Shown here piece by piece: positions 41,792 to 49,466 of a DNA stretch of 64,000 bases. This DNA is from Hydrogenoanaerobacterium saccharovorans. Its GTDB lineage: Bacteria; Bacillota; Clostridia; Oscillospirales; Ruminococcaceae. The notes under the pieces were generated by a model, which made no database searches, was not told the origin of the DNA, and worked only from the letters and a program-made list of their open reading frames with translations. The DNA lies in contig NZ_RKRD01000002.1 in assembly GCF_003814745.1 (NCBI RefSeq), positions 1 to 64,000 on the forward strand. Reading direction: 5' to 3'. Within the stretch, counting starts at the first letter, position 1. Every line of letters begins with the position of its first letter. The position numbers and the translations under genes are program-made.

Positions 41792-43645
41792 ATGTCTTTT
41801 GTTTATTTCGACAGCCGCAGCACGCAATTTAAAAAACCGTTTGGTGCGTTAAAAACCGGGGAACAGGCGGAGTTTCGCATCCACCTGCCAAAAAACGGCG
41901 AATTTACGCACCCGCGTATGCTGCTTTTTCAGGCGGATGTTTGGGACGCACCGCAGGTAATTGAGATGAGCTTTGTAAAAGCCGAGCTTACCTGCAACGT
42001 ATTCTCTTGCAAGCTCTCGCTCCCAGCACCCCAACTTTATTTTTACTGTTTTGAGGCCGAGCAAAACGGCTCTATCAAAAAGCTTTCGCGAACCGCCGAC
42101 AATACCGGTGCCTTTTCAGATACCCCTTCCCTGCTGTGGCAGCTGACGGTGTATAGCGCAGAATTTGATACACCCGATTTTTTAAAGGGCGGCATTCTGT
42201 ATCAAATCTTCCCCGACCGCTTTTGTTACAGCGGTAAACCCAAACAAAACGTACCTGCCGACCGTAAGGTGCATACAAATTGGTATGAAATGCCCGATTA
42301 CCTGCCCAACGAGCAAGGTATCATCACCAACAGCGATTACTTTTGCGGTGATTTGCAGGGCATTATCAGCAAATTGGATTATCTGCACAGTTTAAATGTT
42401 ACTTGCATCTACCTGAATCCTATTTTTGAGGCGCATTCCAGCCACCGTTACAACACCGCCGATTACCGTAAAATCGATTGCCTGCTCGGCGATGAAAACG
42501 ACCTGCCCGAGCTGTGCGCCAAAGGTAAAGAACTTGGTATCAGCGTTATTTTGGATGGTGTGTTCTCTCACACAGGCGATGACAGCGTGTACTTTAACCA
42601 CAAAAACCGCTACCCTGTGCAAGGTGCTTATAACTCTAAAGAAAGCCGCTACTACCATTGGTACGATTTTACAGAGTGGCCCGACAAATACAGCTCGTGG
42701 TGGGGCTTTGATACTTTGCCCAATGTAGACGAAACAAACGATGATTACATCGAGTTTATCTGCGGCGAGGGCGGTGTGTTGCAATACTGGCTGTCGCTGG
42801 GCGTGGCAGGCTTCCGTTTGGATGTAGCCGACGAGCTGCCCGATCAATTTCTCGATGCCGTCACTTCTTCGGTGAAATCTTACAACCCGCAAGCGATTGT
42901 AATCGGCGAAGTGTGGGAAGATGCCTCGAATAAGATTGCTTACGGTGTACGCAAACGCTACTTCGGCGGTGCACAGCTGGACAGTGTGATGAACTATCCT
43001 TTTATGGATAAGATTTTATCGTTTATACGCTACGGCAGAGGCAGCGAACTGAACAGCACTGTGCTGTCGGTTTTAGAGAATTACCCAAAGCCCGTGGTAG
43101 ATGTACTGATGAACTCGCTGAGCACCCACGATGTGGAGCGTGCCATTACCAAACTGGCGGGCGAACCGCTGAATGGGCAAGACCGTTCTTGGCAGATGGA
43201 TCATCATTTTCTCAGTGAAGACGACTACCGGCTTGGCAGGCAGCTCTTTTTACTTGCACAGGTACTGCAATTCTTTTTGCCCGGTGTACCTTGCCTGTAT
43301 TATGGTGATGAAGTGGGGATGACAGGCTACCGCGACCCGTTTAACCGCTGCACCTACCCGTGGGAGAGCGGTGACCGCGAACTGCTGGAGTTCACCAAAA
43401 ACCTGAGTTCTTTGCGCCACCAATACCGCACACTGCTTGCCGATGCACCTTTTGTACCCATTGTTAGCGATAACAATATCTATTCGTTTACCCGTATAAA
43501 AGACGGCGAGGGTTTATTTATTGCTGTAAACCGCGGCAACGATAACTGCAAGCTGGATTTGCCGTTTGAGCCCGAGCTGCTGGCAGGCAGCTTTACAGAT
43601 AGTGTACTCCCTGCAAAATATTTTACAATCGGTAAAATCGAATAA
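41792..43645 (+). CDS. Cytosolic GH13 alpha-amylase/neopullulanase-type enzyme
   Basis: The product is 617 aa. An N-terminal beta domain (about 1-125) precedes the GH13 barrel: ILYQIFPDRF, ISKLDYLHSLNVTCIYLNPIFEA, DGVFSHTGDD, nucleophile Asp in GFRLDVADELP, acid Glu in VIGEVWED, third Asp in LSTHDVERA, and PCLYYGDEVGMTGYRDPFNR. No signal peptide is seen, so it acts inside the cell on glycogen or imported maltodextrins, making shorter glucans for the upstream phosphorylase. Subfamily GH13_20-like (neopullulanase/cyclomaltodextrinase) is likely but not certain. ATG behind AGGGGA. Confidence 0.9.
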   Translation: MSFVYFDSRSTQFKKPFGALKTGEQAEFRIHLPKNGEFTHPRMLLFQADVWDAPQVIEMSFVKAELTCNVFSCKLSLPAPQLYFYCFEAEQNGSIKKLSRTADNTGAFSDTPSLLWQLTVYSAEFDTPDFLKGGILYQIFPDRFCYSGKPKQNVPADRKVHTNWYEMPDYLPNEQGIITNSDYFCGDLQGIISKLDYLHSLNVTCIYLNPIFEAHSSHRYNTADYRKIDCLLGDENDLPELCAKGKELGISVILDGVFSHTGDDSVYFNHKNRYPVQGAYNSKESRYYHWYDFTEWPDKYSSWWGFDTLPNVDETNDDYIEFICGEGGVLQYWLSLGVAGFRLDVADELPDQFLDAVTSSVKSYNPQAIVIGEVWEDASNKIAYGVRKRYFGGAQLDSVMNYPFMDKILSFIRYGRGSELNSTVLSVLENYPKPVVDVLMNSLSTHDVERAITKLAGEPLNGQDRSWQMDHHFLSEDDYRLGRQLFLLAQVLQFFLPGVPCLYYGDEVGMTGYRDPFNRCTYPWESGDRELLEFTKNLSSLRHQYRTLLADAPFVPIVSDNNIYSFTRIKDGEGLFIAVNRGNDNCKLDLPFEPELLAGSFTDSVLPAKYFTIGKIE

Positions 43646-43657
43646 GTTTTCAACAAT

Positions 43658-43692
43658 AAAAAGCCTCGCGGTTGAAAACTGCGAGGCTTTTT
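43658..43692. terminator. Bidirectional terminator
   Basis: AAAAAGCCTCGC / GCGAGGCTTTTT stem between the GH13 gene and the convergent XRE gene, overlapping the XRE stop by 2 nt. Confidence 0.85.
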
Positions 43693-43906
43693 ATTTGCGC
43701 GGATACGGCTTTCTTTCGTCCGTAAACTCTGTCAAATAATCAATGCTTGTATCAAATATTTTAGCAAACTCTTTTAGCATTGATATGTTGGGCTCTATAA
43801 TCCCCAACTCCATTTTACTGATGTTGCTTTGGTCTATCCCTGTCAACATCTGCATTTTTACTTGTGTATACCCTTTTTCTTTTCTTAATTCTGCCAATCG
43901 CATCAC
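43691..43906 (-). CDS. XRE-family HTH regulator
   Basis: The product is 71 aa, one Cro/C1-type HTH: LAELRKEKGYTQVKMQMLTGIDQSNISKMELGIIEPNISMLKEFAKIFDTSIDYLTEF (in pieces, the classical five-helix fold). It starts at GTG 43906 or the next ATG 43903, behind GAGG. It is divergent from a 43-aa gene across a 74-bp gap that contains overlapping palindromes, so autoregulation is likely. Small XRE proteins of this size are typical of phage-like or accessory modules. Confidence 0.88.
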   Translation of the reverse strand: MMRLAELRKEKGYTQVKMQMLTGIDQSNISKMELGIIEPNISMLKEFAKIFDTSIDYLTEFTDERKPYPRK

Positions 43907-43936
43907 GGCATCACCTCATAGTTATATTATGCAATA

Positions 43937-43968
43937 ATTGCCTATTTGCAATAGGTAATTATTACCTA
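43937..43968. promoter_or_regulatory. Overlapping palindromes, likely XRE operator
   Basis: ATTGCCTATT-TGC-AATAGGTAAT (43937-43959, 9 of 10 pairs) overlaps the perfect TAGGTAAT-T-ATTACCTA (43952-43968). The middle half-site AATAGGTAAT is shared, so three half-sites AGGTAAT lie in alternating orientation between the divergent genes. Confidence 0.6.
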
Positions 43969-43980
43969 GGAGGGTTTGCT

Positions 43981-44112
43981 ATGCCAAACTATGAAAAAAT
44001 GTACTTCGTTTTGTTCCGCAAAGTAAGTGAACAATTGCAGCTTGTACAACAGGTAACCGAAGAAATCTACATTGGTACAGAGGGTGAACAAGAAAAAGAG
44101 GGCGGTTCATGA
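43981..44112 (+). CDS. 43-aa hypothetical protein
   Basis: It starts at ATG 43981 behind AGGAGGG. The product is MPNYEKMYFVLFRKVSEQLQ followed by a helical, glutamate-rich tail ending in KEGGS. It is probably one amphipathic helix pair without membrane segment. A strong ribosome site and the divergent operator favour a real gene. Similar short proteins with an MxxYxxLYxxLF start are found in many Clostridia with unknown function. It may be co-regulated with the XRE gene. Confidence 0.6.
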   Translation: MPNYEKMYFVLFRKVSEQLQLVQQVTEEIYIGTEGEQEKEGGS

Positions 44113-44215
44113 ACCGTCCTCTTGGTCTTTCATTGATTTGATTCTGATTGCTTTTTTGCTTGCTTCCGACAAATAGTCTGTGCTATAATAATTTTACAAA
44201 GGGCGGTGTAACGTT

Positions 44216-44578
44216 ATGACGGATAAAGAAATTCTGCAAGCCATGCAAACCATGCTTCATCCAATCGGAGAACGCCTTGATAAAATGGATAGGCGGTTCG
44301 ACAGTATAGATAGTCGTCTCGATGGCATGGATAATCGGTTCGATAGTATAGATAGTCGTCTTGATGGCATGGATAATCGGTTCGATAGTATAGATAGTCG
44401 TCTTGATGGTGCAGATAAACAATTCAAGAGCATGAACAGTCGGTTTGATTCTATGCAAAGTGATATTGATGTGATAAAGGGCGACGTCAAGGATATTAAA
44501 ACACAAGTAAACGTTTTGTATGACTGGGTTGACGGTATCGACATCAAAGTAAAAAAAATCGACGACCGCACCGCATAA
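44216..44578 (+). CDS. Coiled-coil protein with tandem 14-residue repeats
   Basis: The product is 120 aa. After a short N-terminus (MTDKEILQAMQTMLHPIGER) it is built of 14-residue, double-heptad repeats of the type RFDSIDSRLDGMDN: two near-identical copies, one variant ending DGADK, then a degenerate one (QFKSMNSRFDSMQS). The end reads DVIKGDVKDIKTQVNVLYDWVDGIDIKVKKID. This predicts a long parallel coiled coil, as in tail-fibre-like or structural proteins. No enzyme motif is present. It has its own promoter-like AT-rich upstream region (TATAAT at 44192-44197) and terminator. Confidence 0.75.
   Translation: MTDKEILQAMQTMLHPIGERLDKMDRRFDSIDSRLDGMDNRFDSIDSRLDGMDNRFDSIDSRLDGADKQFKSMNSRFDSMQSDIDVIKGDVKDIKTQVNVLYDWVDGIDIKVKKIDDRTA
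44294..44419 (+). repeat. Three tandem 42-bp coding repeats
   Basis: Units 44294-44335, 44336-44377 and 44378-44419 start CGGTTCGA(C/T)AGTATAGATA and differ at few bases; copies 1 and 2 differ at two. They encode 14 residues each, so unit gain or loss keeps the frame. Confidence 0.85.
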
Positions 44579-44613
44579 CAACACCTTAATAGTAAAGCAT
44601 TGCAGTACATAAC

Positions 44614-44644
44614 AGCAGAGTAAGGTTTTAAAACCTTGCCCTGC
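44614..44644 (+). terminator. Terminator of the coiled-coil gene
   Basis: GCAG...AAGGTTTTAAAACCTT...CTGC hairpin followed by TTTTCTTTTT. Confidence 0.7.
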
Positions 44645-44701
44645 TTTTCTTTTTATAAAATTGTGTACAATTCAAGCAAGCATCCATATTTTAAAGCACA
44701 A

Positions 44702-44735
44702 AAAAAGACAACCGCTTTTATAACGATTGTCTTTT
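44702..44735 (-). terminator. Terminator of the tRNA unit
   Basis: Minus strand AAAGACAATCG...GCGGTTGTCTTTTTTT directly after tRNA-Glu. Confidence 0.8.
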
Positions 44736-44810
44736 TGGTGACCCGTACGGGAATCGAACCCGTGATACCGCCGTGAAAGGGCGGTGTCTTAACCGCTTGA
44801 CCAACGGGCC
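44736..44810 (-). tRNA. tRNA-Glu (UUC)
   Basis: 75 nt with encoded CCA. Acceptor GGCCCGT pairs with ACGGGTC; the anticodon arm CCGCC-CTTTCAC-GGCGG gives anticodon TTC; the T arm is GGGTTCGATTCCC-like. It lies 40 bp from tRNA-Met on the same strand. Confidence 0.95.
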
Positions 44811-44850
44811 GCACTATTATATAAAACTCCTGTAGGAGTATTTACCGATA

Positions 44851-44927
44851 TGGTAGCGGCAATAGGATTTGAACCTACGACACTTCGGGTATGAACCGAA
44901 TGCTCTAGCCAACTGAGCTATGCCGCC
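44851..44927 (-). tRNA. tRNA-Met (CAU)
   Basis: 77 nt with encoded CCA. Acceptor GGCGGCA / TGCCGCT-like pairing; anticodon arm TTCGG-TTCATAC-CCGAA gives CAT. Elongator-type by its paired 5' G; an Ile2 (lysidine) identity cannot be excluded without comparison. Confidence 0.92.
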
Positions 44928-45023
44928 ATATATTCCACCTTTTGTTTTATCAGGCGAAATTAATTATACTATATGCTTCCGACATTGTCAATGCTTTTTT
45001 ACGCTTTTTTCAACAAAATTATG

Positions 45024-45060
45024 GTTCCCCGCCGCTTTTTTCATATTATCGACGGGGAAC
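45024..45060 (-). terminator. Possible terminator after guaB
   Basis: GTTCCCCG / CGGGGAAC 8-bp stem with a 21-nt loop, 48 bp after the guaB stop; the following U-tract is weak. Confidence 0.45.
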
Positions 45061-45107
45061 TTCATCATTTTATACTATTTGTATTATACGGTATAATTTA
45101 TACTCAA

Positions 45108-46583
45108 CTATGGGTTGATTGAGTAATTTGGTGCCTCTTTGGTGATATAGATATCATGCGGGTGGCTTTCTTTCAAGCCTGCTCCGGTAATGCGTACAAA
45201 CTGTGCTTTGGTGTGCATATCTCCAATTGTGGGGCAACCACAGTAACCCATACCGGATTTGATTCCGCCAAGCAGCTGGAATACAGAATCGGCAACAGAG
45301 CCTTTATACGGCACACGGCCTTCTACGCCCTCGGGCACCAGTTTTTTGTTATCTTCTTGGAAGTAACGGTCTTTGCTGCCGCATGCCATCGCACCCAAAC
45401 TGCCCATTCCGCGGTAAACTTTAAACTGTCTTCCCTGGTAAATTTCGCTTTCGCCCGGTGCTTCCTCACAACCTGCCAGCAACGAGCCGAGCATAACCAC
45501 AGAAGCTCCTGCAGCCAAAGCCTTTACAATATCGCCCGAATATTTGATACCGCCGTCTGCAATAACGGGGATATTATATTTCTGTGCGACACAGGCAGCA
45601 TCATATATGGCTGTAATTTGGGGCACGCCAATACCTGCTACAACACGGGTGGTACAAATAGAGCCGGGGCCGATACCCACTTTGATTGCGTCGGCACCTG
45701 CTTTAATGAGGTCTTCCGCAGCCTCGGCAGTTGCAATGTTGCCCGCAATGAGTGCCACCTCGGGGAATGCCTCTTTCACTTTGTGGACGCAATCCAAAAT
45801 ACCATGGCTGTGCCCATGTGCCGAATCAAGCACCAGCACGTCTACCTGTGCATCAATCAGCGCCTTTGCACGGTCGAGTACATCACTGGTAACACCAATG
45901 GCGGCACCGCACAGCAGCCTGCCGTTTTTATCACGCGCCGAGTTGGGGTAACGCACTGCCTTTTCAATATCTTTAATAGTGATAAGGCCTTTGAGTCTCC
46001 CCTCACCGTCCACAATGGGAAGTTTTTCAATTTTATGTTTGCGTAAAATCTCCTGCGCACCTTTCAAATCGGTACCTACCGGTGCAGTGATGAGATTTTC
46101 TTTAGTCATCACTTCTTTTATTTTGAGATTGTAGTCACTCAAAAAGCGCAGGTCGCGGTTGGTCAAAATACCCACCAGTTTATTGCCTTCATCCACAATA
46201 GGCACACCACTGATGCGGTATTTGCTCATCAGTTCATCCGCATCAAAAACAAAATGCTCCGGTGATAAATAAAACGGGTTGACAATAACGCCGTTCTCCG
46301 AGCGTTTTACCTTGTCCACTTCATCTGCCTGTTTTTCAATGGACATGTTTTTATGGATGATACCAATGCCGCCCTCACGCGCAATCGCAATTGCCATCAA
46401 CGATTCGGTGACGGTATCCATCGCTGCTGTCATCAGCGGAGAATTAAGGTAGATATCTCTCGCCAACCTAGTTGAAACATTGATGTCTTTGGGCAAAACG
46501 TCTGATTTTGCCGGAATCAACAAAACATCATCAAAGGTTAACCCCTCTTTGACAAATTTTTCTCCATAGTTTGTATTCAGCAT
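45108..46583 (-). CDS. guaB: IMP dehydrogenase
   Basis: The product is 491 aa. The barrel is interrupted by a CBS pair (about residues 95-205). Key segments: LTFDDVLLIPAKSDVLP, DSAHGHS, IAGNIATAEAAEDLIKAGADAIKVGIGPGSICTTR with catalytic Cys, GGIKYSGDIVKALAAGA, and the flap GSLGAMACGSKDRYFQ. It oxidises IMP to XMP with NAD+, the committing step to GMP. Monocistronic; ATG behind AGGAGG and a clear promoter upstream (46644-46672). Confidence 0.97.
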   Translation of the reverse strand: MLNTNYGEKFVKEGLTFDDVLLIPAKSDVLPKDINVSTRLARDIYLNSPLMTAAMDTVTESLMAIAIAREGGIGIIHKNMSIEKQADEVDKVKRSENGVIVNPFYLSPEHFVFDADELMSKYRISGVPIVDEGNKLVGILTNRDLRFLSDYNLKIKEVMTKENLITAPVGTDLKGAQEILRKHKIEKLPIVDGEGRLKGLITIKDIEKAVRYPNSARDKNGRLLCGAAIGVTSDVLDRAKALIDAQVDVLVLDSAHGHSHGILDCVHKVKEAFPEVALIAGNIATAEAAEDLIKAGADAIKVGIGPGSICTTRVVAGIGVPQITAIYDAACVAQKYNIPVIADGGIKYSGDIVKALAAGASVVMLGSLLAGCEEAPGESEIYQGRQFKVYRGMGSLGAMACGSKDRYFQEDNKKLVPEGVEGRVPYKGSVADSVFQLLGGIKSGMGYCGCPTIGDMHTKAQFVRITGAGLKESHPHDIYITKEAPNYSINP

Positions 46584-46643
46584 CGGCTCTTCCTCCTAAA
46601 TTATTATTTTTTCCGTAACAGATTGATAGACGATATTTTATCT

Positions 46644-46672
46644 ATTCTATCACTTATTACCCTGCTAAGCAA
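46644..46672 (-). promoter_or_regulatory. guaB promoter
   Basis: Minus strand TTGCTT (46667-46672), 17 bp, TAGAAT (46644-46649). Confidence 0.6.
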
Positions 46673-46697
46673 GCAAATTCCGCGAGAGAATTTGCGA

Positions 46698-46734
46698 ACT
46701 TTTCCACATAGTTTTGTTGGTATTGTGGAAAAGT
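46698..46734. repeat. Inverted repeat made of two DnaA-box-like sequences
   Basis: ACTTTTCCACA (46698-46708) and TGTGGAAAAGT (46724-46734) form a perfect 11-bp inverted repeat with a 15-nt spacer. Each arm has TTTTCCACA, one base from the DnaA box TTATCCACA. It lies 25 bp upstream of the guaB -35 and lacks a U-tract. Confidence 0.55.
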
Positions 46735-46767
46735 ATGATATGTTGACGTTTTAAATGAATATAAAAA

Positions 46768-46794
46768 AACAGGACAGAATTATTCTGCCCTGTT
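46768..46794 (-). terminator. Terminator after the flavin reductase gene
   Basis: AACAGGGCAGAA / TTCTGTCCTGTT hairpin followed by TTTTTTT on the minus strand. Confidence 0.85.
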
Positions 46795-46803
46795 GATGCA
46801 ATT

Positions 46804-47322
46804 TTAGTGTTTGGCAGGGTTTACATAGGTAGGAGCGTACTTGCTGGATTGCAGCTTTTTCACCTCACGGTAGTAGGCATATGTCATCGGCTTCCCATCA
46901 CAGACGTTGTTGGAATCCACAACATCACAAATAAAAATGACGTGTGTATCCATATCCACTTCTTTTACCACTTTGCAGCTGAACTGCGAAACTACCCCTT
47001 CATCGATGTACATATCGCCATGCACATCTTGATGGCATTTGGTATCGGCAAATTTATCAATCTCTCTGCCTGTGCGGTAGCCAAACTTACCCAAAAGCGG
47101 GCTGGCAGCCTGCTCGTCCACCACATTAACCGCAATGGTTCCGCCTGCTTTAATAAAATCGTAGGTTTGGTTCTGTTTGGATACGCTGACCGCTACGCGC
47201 ACCGGCTCTGCAGTGATTTGAAACACCGTATTTACCAGGCAGCCCGCGTGTTTTTCACCGTCATGTGCTGTAATTAAATAGATACCATAGCTGAGTTTAA
47301 ATAGCGCTGTTATGTCTAACAT
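46804..47322 (-). CDS. Flavin reductase-like FMN-binding protein (flavoredoxin type)
   Basis: The product is 172 aa, an FMN-binding split-barrel domain: LFKLSYGIYLITAHDGEKHAGCLVNTVFQITAEP, VAVSVSKQNQTYDFI, AVNVVD, LLGKFGYRTGREIDKF and HVIFICDVVDSN. Such proteins bind FMN and act as electron carriers or are fused to rubredoxin in anaerobes (high-molecular-weight rubredoxin). No rubredoxin domain is fused here. Possible roles are O2/NO defence or ferric reduction, as inference. It is 12 bp downstream of the thioesterase gene, likely in one transcript. Confidence 0.85.
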   Translation of the reverse strand: MLDITALFKLSYGIYLITAHDGEKHAGCLVNTVFQITAEPVRVAVSVSKQNQTYDFIKAGGTIAVNVVDEQAASPLLGKFGYRTGREIDKFADTKCHQDVHGDMYIDEGVVSQFSCKVVKEVDMDTHVIFICDVVDSNNVCDGKPMTYAYYREVKKLQSSKYAPTYVNPAKH

Positions 47323-47334
47323 AATCCATTCTCC

Positions 47335-48081
47335 TTAAGCAAATTTTATCAAGCACTCAAAACAGCTGTCTCCTGCAGGGCGGTCTGCGCCGATATAATA
47401 AGTGTTTTTATCCACGTTTGCTCGGTAAATAGCAAGTTCATCATCTAGCCTCACTTCACCCACAAAACTGATGAGATACTGTGTAAGATTGTTGTTTTTG
47501 TGCAGCTCCAGCGGCAGATAATCGCATACAATATCGGAATAAACCGCGTTGTTCATGTGCATGTTGCAGTCGATGTCGCTGTACCGCACCGTGCGCGTGC
47601 CAACCGGGTGGGCATCTTGCGGGCGTTTGATTCTAGCTTTGACCAATTGATAGTCCGATTGAAACGGTTCCAGCGGTATGGTATACGGCAGCTCACTCGG
47701 CCTGCGTATTTTGTGCTGGATTGGGTCGGTAAGCACCCATGCAGTTTGCGCATAGATGATTTCATCGCCTGCCGCATCGTAAAAATACACATCACGCATG
47801 CTCTGCACACCCTTTGGAGCACGCGGTTTTGTAACAACTTTGAGTGTTTCCAATGCATTTGGCCGGCGTTTTACCTGCAAACCTACTTTTGTAAGCAAAT
47901 ATACAAAGCCCTCATCCCACAATTTTTTATGATTTAGGCCAAGCTCTTCCAGATGCTCTCCGCTTAACTCCTGTATATGCCGCATGATGTTGCTCAGCTT
48001 AATCTGGTTGCGAATATCGCATTCAGGATAGGGAATCTTGATTGTTTTTTGGAACTCATAGGGTTGCATCTGCTTTTTCAC
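47335..48081 (-). CDS. Acyl-ACP thioesterase (FAT family)
   Basis: The product is 248 aa with two hot-dog halves. The N-terminal half has FQKTIKIPYPECDIRNQIKLSNIMRHIQELSGEHLEELG; the C-terminal half has RYSDIDCNMHMNNAVYSDIVCDYLP, the segment with the usual catalytic Asn/His. It would release fatty acids from acyl carrier protein. The start is GTG 48081; ATG 48069 is an alternative, and neither has a strong ribosome site. It lies 26 bp after serS on the same strand. Confidence 0.88.
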   Translation of the reverse strand: MKKQMQPYEFQKTIKIPYPECDIRNQIKLSNIMRHIQELSGEHLEELGLNHKKLWDEGFVYLLTKVGLQVKRRPNALETLKVVTKPRAPKGVQSMRDVYFYDAAGDEIIYAQTAWVLTDPIQHKIRRPSELPYTIPLEPFQSDYQLVKARIKRPQDAHPVGTRTVRYSDIDCNMHMNNAVYSDIVCDYLPLELHKNNNLTQYLISFVGEVRLDDELAIYRANVDKNTYYIGADRPAGDSCFECLIKFA

Positions 48082-48107
48082 CGTCCATTTATTATACTTA
48101 AAGTATA

Positions 48108-49379
48108 TTATTTAATCATATCTACGCCCATATAGGGTCTGAGCGCCTCGGGAACGGTAACGCTGCCGTCCTCATTCTGATAATTTTCGAGAATTGCTGC
48201 TACGGTTCTGCCAATAGCAAGCCCCGAGCCGTTTAAAGTATGCACAAGCTGTGCCTTGTCTTTTGGGCTGTCTTTAAATTTGATGTTTGCACGGCGCGCT
48301 TGGTAATCTTCAAAGTTCGAGCAGCTGGAGATTTCAAGGTATCTGCCATAAGAAGGCATCCATACCTCAATGTCGTAGGTTTTTGCACTGGAAAAGCCCA
48401 AGTCACCGGTGCATAAAGTAACCACTCTGTAAGGCAGCCCCAGCATTTGCAGTTTGGTTTCTGCATCATTGGTCAGGCTTTCCAACTCTTTATAACTATC
48501 TTCCGGGCGGCTGAATTTAACAAGCTCCACCTTATTAAACTGGTGTTGACGAATCAGCCCGCGTGTATCTCTGCCCGCAGAACCCGCCTCTGCACGGAAG
48601 CATGCGGAATATGCACAATGTTTGATGGGTAGTTTTGCTCCGTCCAGAATTTCGTCACGGTACAGGTTGGTAACAGGTACCTCTGCTGTGGGAATCAGGT
48701 AGTAGTCCAAGCCTTCCAGTTTAAACATATCTTCTGCAAACTTAGGCAGTTGCCCAGTACCTGTCATAGATGCGGTGTTTGCCATAAACGGCGGCAAAAC
48801 CTCTACATAACCGTTTTTTGTGTGGTTGTCGAGATAAAAGTTGATAACTGCTCTCTCTAAACGAGCACCCAACCCTTTGTAGAAGTGAAAGCGCTTGCCG
48901 GTAACCTTGGCAGCACGCTCCGGATCGAGAATATCCAAATTAGAGCCGATATCCCAATGCGCTTTGGGCTCGTATGGGAACTCGCGCGGTGTGCCCCAAT
49001 GGCGCATATCTTTGTTTTCGCTGTCGTCTGTACCTGTTGGCACCGATTCATGCGGGATATTAGGAATAGATAGCAAAAGTTCACGCTGTTTTTCTTCTAA
49101 AACAGAAATTTCGGCATCACAATCACTGATTTTTTGTGATAAAATTTTCATTTCTGCCATCAGCGCAGTCGTGTCTTTCCCCTCTTTTTTAAACATCGGT
49201 ATCTGTTTTGATGCTTTGTTTTGTTCTGATTTCATATTGTCAGCCCTGGTGCTGATTTCACGGCGTTTTTCGTCAATCTCTAAAATTTCGTCTACAACGC
49301 TGTCTAAATCTTTTCCGCGGCGTTTTACCCCTGCTTTTACCTCATCGGGGTTGGTTCTAATTCTTTTAATGTCTAACAT
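48108..49379 (-). CDS. serS: Seryl-tRNA synthetase
   Basis: The product is 423 aa. The N-terminal antiparallel coiled coil (residues about 30-105) binds the long variable arm of tRNA-Ser. The class II core has FYKGLGARLERAVINFYLD, the TAEVPVTNLYRDEIL segment, motif 2 (CFRAEAGSAGRDTRGLIRQHQFNKVE) and motif 3 (NGSGLAIGRTVAAILENYQNEDGSV). ATG behind AAGGAAG. No T-box was found in the 87-bp gap before parB's end. Confidence 0.97.
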   Translation of the reverse strand: MLDIKRIRTNPDEVKAGVKRRGKDLDSVVDEILEIDEKRREISTRADNMKSEQNKASKQIPMFKKEGKDTTALMAEMKILSQKISDCDAEISVLEEKQRELLLSIPNIPHESVPTGTDDSENKDMRHWGTPREFPYEPKAHWDIGSNLDILDPERAAKVTGKRFHFYKGLGARLERAVINFYLDNHTKNGYVEVLPPFMANTASMTGTGQLPKFAEDMFKLEGLDYYLIPTAEVPVTNLYRDEILDGAKLPIKHCAYSACFRAEAGSAGRDTRGLIRQHQFNKVELVKFSRPEDSYKELESLTNDAETKLQMLGLPYRVVTLCTGDLGFSSAKTYDIEVWMPSYGRYLEISSCSNFEDYQARRANIKFKDSPKDKAQLVHTLNGSGLAIGRTVAAILENYQNEDGSVTVPEALRPYMGVDMIK

Positions 49380-49466
49380 TTGCGTGCACTTCCTTTTAAG
49401 TTTGTTTCTTTTTAATATAGAAATGAAAAGAATTTGCTTTTTATTTTATTCATCTTTTTTTGTTGG

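Noticed and set aside
44294..44419. CRISPR-like tandem repeat
   Set aside because: The units are contiguous, in frame, without spacers, and encode heptads of a coiled coil.
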